NCBI RefSeq assembly: GCF_002723935.1
Contig: NZ_BEWM01000005.1
Coordinates: forward strand, 248,001 to 312,000
DNA: 64,000 nucleotides
Source of the DNA: Gluconobacter cerinus
GTDB lineage: Bacteria; Pseudomonadota; Alphaproteobacteria; Acetobacterales; Acetobacteraceae
Direction: 5' to 3'
Of this stretch, positions 61,355 through 64,000 are shown piece by piece (the first letter of the stretch is position 1; each line of letters opens with the position of its first letter). A model generated the notes under the pieces. It saw only the letters and a program-made list of their open reading frames with translations, was not told the origin of the DNA and did no database searches. The translations under genes and the position numbers were made by a program.

Positions 61355-61804
61355 TCAGGGAAGCGGCTGCTTCTGCTCCAGGAGCTGTCGTTCTTGGTAA
61401 CTCGCTGCCGGGTCACCCTGCTGTGCACGTGCACTGGCGACCTCGGCTGGCGTGATGGTGGGGGAAGGCTTGATATTGCCGCGTGCAATCAGCCAGTTCA
61501 GGGTATCAGCAATTTGCTGGTCAGTGAGGCGATTACGATATGCGGGCATGGAATAGTTATAGCGATAGCCCTGCGTGGTGAAACGGCCACGGAGGCCATT
61601 CAGAAGAACATTCGCGAGATAGTGGCGACCCTCAGGTGTTTGGGCGATGAAATCTACTCGGCCCACGAGGGGCGGTGTTTCCCCGGGCATTCCACTTCCG
61701 CCATGGTGGCAGATACCGCAGTTGGGCCCATAAACGGCTTGACCAGCCGGTTTCTTCCCGCAGCAGGCAAGTGCGAGACAACCAAGAAAAGCGATCCGTT
61801 TCAT
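61355..61804 (-). CDS. Monoheme c-type cytochrome (paralogue A)
   Basis: 149 residues. Short hydrophobic N-terminus with a possible lipobox (LALAC-CGKK; not ideal). Heme motif CGICH at 29-33, and the Met ligand in YNYSMPAY near 92. The C-terminal part is helical and ends QLLEQKQPLP. It shares its order of blocks (TPEGRHYLANVLLNGLRG, RYNYSMPAYRNRLTDQQIADTLNWL) with its upstream neighbour, which marks a tandem duplicate. Periplasmic electron carrier; partner unknown. Confidence 0.88.
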   Translation of the reverse strand: MKRIAFLGCLALACCGKKPAGQAVYGPNCGICHHGGSGMPGETPPLVGRVDFIAQTPEGRHYLANVLLNGLRGRFTTQGYRYNYSMPAYRNRLTDQQIADTLNWLIARGNIKPSPTITPAEVASARAQQGDPAASYQERQLLEQKQPLP

Positions 61805-62286
61805 GGGAGAGGGGACTGCTGTTCCAGTTTCTGGCGTTCAAGCAGAACTTCCTGAGGTGACAGCGGATGTTTGCGCTCTTCAGCGATCTCGGCAGCCGTG
61901 AATGTTGGCCCCCCTGCGGCCATTTCTTTTCCTCCAACAAATGTCAGGATCCGTGCAATTTCATCATCTGAAAGGCGATGAAATGATGGCATGGAACTGT
62001 TGTAAGGAGCGCCACCCGCTGTGATCGGTCCGTCAAGGCCATTCAGCAGTACGTGGATAATGTAGCGATGGCCTTCGGGAGTCAGGGCAATATGCCCAAC
62101 CCGCCCAAAGATTGGAGCAACGGCTCGCACCTGCCCATGGCCGCCATGATGGCAGATACTGCACTCGTTGGAATATTCTCGGGGGGCCTGTTCACGATTT
62201 TCCCACGCATGGCCCACCACAAAGACAATTGCCATGAAAATGGCAATAAACAGGGGAAGCCGGATTGCTGGGTCTAATCTGATCAC
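61801..62286 (-). CDS. Monoheme c-type cytochrome (paralogue B)
   Basis: 161 residues. A non-cleaved N-terminal helix (LPLFIAIFMAIVFVVGHAW) anchors it in the inner membrane. Heme motif CSICH at 42-46; Met ligand in YNSSMPSF. The blocks TPEGHRYIIHVLLNGLDG, RLSDDEIARILTFVGG and the end KLEQQSPLP match the downstream gene. It overlaps that gene by ATGA. Probably transfers electrons between a dehydrogenase and an oxidase at the membrane. Confidence 0.9.
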   Translation of the reverse strand: MIRLDPAIRLPLFIAIFMAIVFVVGHAWENREQAPREYSNECSICHHGGHGQVRAVAPIFGRVGHIALTPEGHRYIIHVLLNGLDGPITAGGAPYNSSMPSFHRLSDDEIARILTFVGGKEMAAGGPTFTAAEIAEERKHPLSPQEVLLERQKLEQQSPLP

Positions 62287-62381
62287 AGAAGGTTTGTCGC
62301 ATTTTCATGGTGCGTTCAGCAAGGGTGGCTCTTGGCAAAACCGTTCCGATAGGGCTCATGGGCGCATCAGAAGGAGAAAGC

Positions 62382-62924
62382 ATGAGCGGCAAGGGACGTC
62401 TGGTACTGTATGTGGGGCCAATGTTTGCAGGAAAATCTTCGCATCTGATCAAGGCTGCGTCTGCGCATGAACGCGTTCTGGCACTGAAGCCGGGATTCGA
62501 TACGCGTGACGGTGCAGAACTGGTCAGTCGGGATGGCTCACATTTCGCAGCGCGTTCCGTGCGGCGCTGGCCGTCTCATTCCGAGGACTATTCACACATT
62601 GTTCTGGATGAAGTGCAGTTCATGGTCTCACCTCATTACGAGGGAGATATCGTTGCAGAGTTACAGTCGGCCCGATTGCGCGGAGCAACTGTCACTGTCG
62701 GCGGTCTGGATAGTGATTATCGTCAGGAGCCGTTTGAAATTGTATCGAGGCTCATGCAGTTCGCCGATGAAATTATTCATCTGGAAGCTCGGTGCCATGT
62801 CTGCAATCAGCCAGCTCAGTGGACTGCCAAGACACATGAGACTGGGCATCTTCTCGAAACGGGAGATCAGGAGCTTTATGAGGCGCGGTGCGATGAGCAC
62901 TGGTGCCTGCCAGAGGTGCCTTGA
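62382..62924 (+). CDS. tdk: Thymidine kinase
   Basis: 180 residues from the ATG at 62382, with AAGGAGAAA before it; an upstream open frame is ignored. P-loop VGPMFAGKSSHL, the DEVQFM motif near 76, and the zinc cysteines CHVC and CDEHW near the C-terminus identify a type II Tdk, though the P-loop to DEVQ distance is on the short side. Salvage of thymidine. It is divergent from the cytochrome genes. Confidence 0.9.
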   Translation: MSGKGRLVLYVGPMFAGKSSHLIKAASAHERVLALKPGFDTRDGAELVSRDGSHFAARSVRRWPSHSEDYSHIVLDEVQFMVSPHYEGDIVAELQSARLRGATVTVGGLDSDYRQEPFEIVSRLMQFADEIIHLEARCHVCNQPAQWTAKTHETGHLLETGDQELYEARCDEHWCLPEVP

Positions 62925-62938
62925 GGCCTCTCTGGCAG
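62907..62938. repeat. Hairpin at the end of tdk
   Basis: CTGCCAGAG (62907-62915) pairs with CTCTGGCAG (62930-62938) across the tdk stop codon; no T tract, so terminator function is doubtful. Confidence 0.4.
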
Positions 62939-62960
62939 AGCTGAAGTGAAGCAGCAGGAC

Positions 62961-63449
62961 TTACTGCTGTCCGTTATTGACGCCCAGAAGCTGGAGCTTG
63001 AAGATGAGTGGGCTGTTGGGCGGAATGATGCCCATGGAGCGCTTCCCGTAGCCTAGCTTGGCTGGAAGATAGAGCATCCATTCATCGCCAACGTGCATCA
63101 TCGGCAGAGCTTCGAGCCAGCCATCAACCAAGCCATCCAGCGGCATTTCCATGTAGGCACCGCTGCCATGCTGGTCAGAGCTGTCAAAAATTCCGCCGTC
63201 TGGCAGGCGTCCTTCATAGATCACCATGATGGTGGAGCCACGATGCGGACTTTCACCATCTTTGGGGCCGGACTTCAGAACTTTATAGCTCAGGCCATCT
63301 GGGAGGGTTTTGACACCCGGTTCCGCCTGGACCTTCGCCATGAACTGTTCGGGCGTCAGTTCTGGCGCGTCTTCCTTGTGTCCGGCGCATCCTGCAAGGA
63401 GTGCGCCGCAAAGGGTCAAGGCTGATGTAAGGCGAAACAGGCTGGTCAT
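62961..63449 (-). CDS. FKBP-type peptidyl-prolyl isomerase lipoprotein
   Basis: 162 residues. A lipoprotein signal peptide with lipobox LLAGC (Cys about 21). The FKBP domain covers about 55-160: DGLSYKVLKSGPKDGESPHRGSTIMVIYEGRLPDGGIFDSS, VDGWLEALPMMHVGDEWMLYLPAKLGYGKRSMGIIPPNSPLIFKLQLL. These contain the catalytic tryptophan-pocket features of FkpA/Mip-like enzymes but with no N-terminal dimer domain. Outer-membrane-attached folding factor. Confidence 0.92.
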   Translation of the reverse strand: MTSLFRLTSALTLCGALLAGCAGHKEDAPELTPEQFMAKVQAEPGVKTLPDGLSYKVLKSGPKDGESPHRGSTIMVIYEGRLPDGGIFDSSDQHGSGAYMEMPLDGLVDGWLEALPMMHVGDEWMLYLPAKLGYGKRSMGIIPPNSPLIFKLQLLGVNNGQQ

Positions 63450-63472
63450 GGTCCCCCGCTACTGGTTTGTAC

Positions 63473-64000
63473 TTAGAGTGCGCCGCCGCGGCGGCCAATC
63501 TGACCACCCAGACGCAGGCGCAGGGCATTGAGCTTGATAAAGCCCTGTGCGTCCTGCTGGTTATACGCGCCCTCGTCATCTTCAAATGTCACGACGCGGG
63601 TATCATACAGGCTGTTCGGGCTTTCGCGTCCGACGCAAACGACATTGCCCTTATAGAGTTTCATGCGGACACGGCCGTTGACGGAATGCTGGCTGGCATC
63701 AATCAGAGCCTGAAGCATCCGGCGCTCTGGGGAAAACCAGAAACCGTTATAGATCAGCTCCGCATAGCGCGGCATGATGCTGTCCTTGAGATGGGCAGCT
63801 TCGCGGTCCAGCGTGATGCTCTCGATGGAACGATGAGCGGCCAGCAGGATCGTGCCACCTGGCGTTTCGTAGATGCCGCGGGACTTCATGCCCACAAAGC
63901 GGTTTTCCACGATGTCCAGACGGCCGATGCCGTTGTCGCGGCCCAGCTCGTTCAGGCGTGTCAGCAGTGTTGCCGGGGTCATCGCAACGCCGTTGATGGC
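63473..64000 (-). CDS. argG: Argininosuccinate synthase, C-terminal part only (cut by right edge)
   Basis: The last 175 codons of ArgG are present; the gene continues beyond 64000. The stretch begins in [20 protein letters not shown] and contains the ArgG motifs [42 protein letters not shown] and [18 protein letters not shown]. ArgG ligates citrulline and aspartate in arginine synthesis. It lies just upstream (in its own direction) of the FKBP gene, with 23 bases between. Confidence 0.93.
   Translation of the reverse strand, partial: AINGVAMTPATLLTRLNELGRDNGIGRLDIVENRFVGMKSRGIYETPGGTILLAAHRSIESITLDREAAHLKDSIMPRYAELIYNGFWFSPERRMLQALIDASQHSVNGRVRMKLYKGNVVCVGRESPNSLYDTRVVTFEDDEGAYNQQDAQGFIKLNALRLRLGGQIGRRGGAL

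Overview
The window is a chromosomal segment of an acetic acid bacterium, most likely a Gluconobacter (Alphaproteobacteria, Acetobacteraceae). The strongest clues are the 808-residue membrane-bound PQQ glucose dehydrogenase at 52130-54556, a cyanide-insensitive bd-type oxidase pair with a DUF2474 partner, a split-subunit transhydrogenase, and the two zinc alcohol dehydrogenases beside it. From memory, the glucose dehydrogenase is close to but not identical with the G. oxydans 621H enzyme, so the strain or species probably differs from 621H. I see no insertion sequence, phage, plasmid function, tRNA, rRNA or CRISPR array. This is ordinary dense core chromosome with many stop/start overlaps (ATGA, GTGA, TGATG).

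Layout. 1-5400 (leftward): start of an exported protein cut by the window edge, two zinc alcohol dehydrogenases and pntAA-pntAB-pntB (NAD(P)H balancing). 5700-11800 (rightward): dnaG, rpoD, an acetyltransferase, then rpsF-rpsR-rplI ending in a strong terminator. 11900-13120: cfa. 13124-20517 (leftward): lptF-lptG-lptD-surA-rsmA-tag, an outer-membrane biogenesis cluster. 20574-23571 (leftward): coiled-coil membrane protein, Sua5/TsaC, CysQ, exported protein. 23677-26516 (rightward): pepA-holC and an aldo/keto reductase.

26622-32253 holds six overlapping genes that look like a stripped-down hydrogenase-4 (Hyf) or Ehr-type, complex-I-related membrane complex. The catalytic large subunit has lost the NiFe ligands at both motifs, while the small subunit keeps all four Fe-S cysteines. 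This is the most unusual locus in the window. 32425-36552: ROK fructokinase, pssA-psd-methyltransferase (phosphatidylethanolamine synthesis), gloB. 36607-39238: cydA-cydB-DUF2474 with an FNR-like box upstream. 39449-43732 (leftward): ftsE-ftsX-DUF218-plsC-DUF2125. 43855-48569: zinc-ribbon protein, small membrane protein, and a coupled pair of multidomain histidine kinases. 48637-50982: hslV-hslU-sufE. 51046-51997: a small Cys-repeat exported protein and a TonB-like protein.

The glucose dehydrogenase gene and the divergent rpmI-rplT-pheS-pheT-lpxB operon share a 304-bp spacer with a perfect 14-bp inverted repeat containing an exact CRP-type TGTGA-N6-TCACA core. The window ends with trpS, a tandem pair of related c-type cytochromes, tdk, a lipoprotein FKBP isomerase and the 3' part of argG.

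Metabolically the genes fit an oxidative periplasmic lifestyle: glucose is oxidised at the membrane, the CIO oxidase burns quinol, the transhydrogenase and cytosolic dehydrogenases balance NAD(P)H, and fructokinase feeds sugar into the cytosol. All functional calls are from reading protein motifs; no database search was run.
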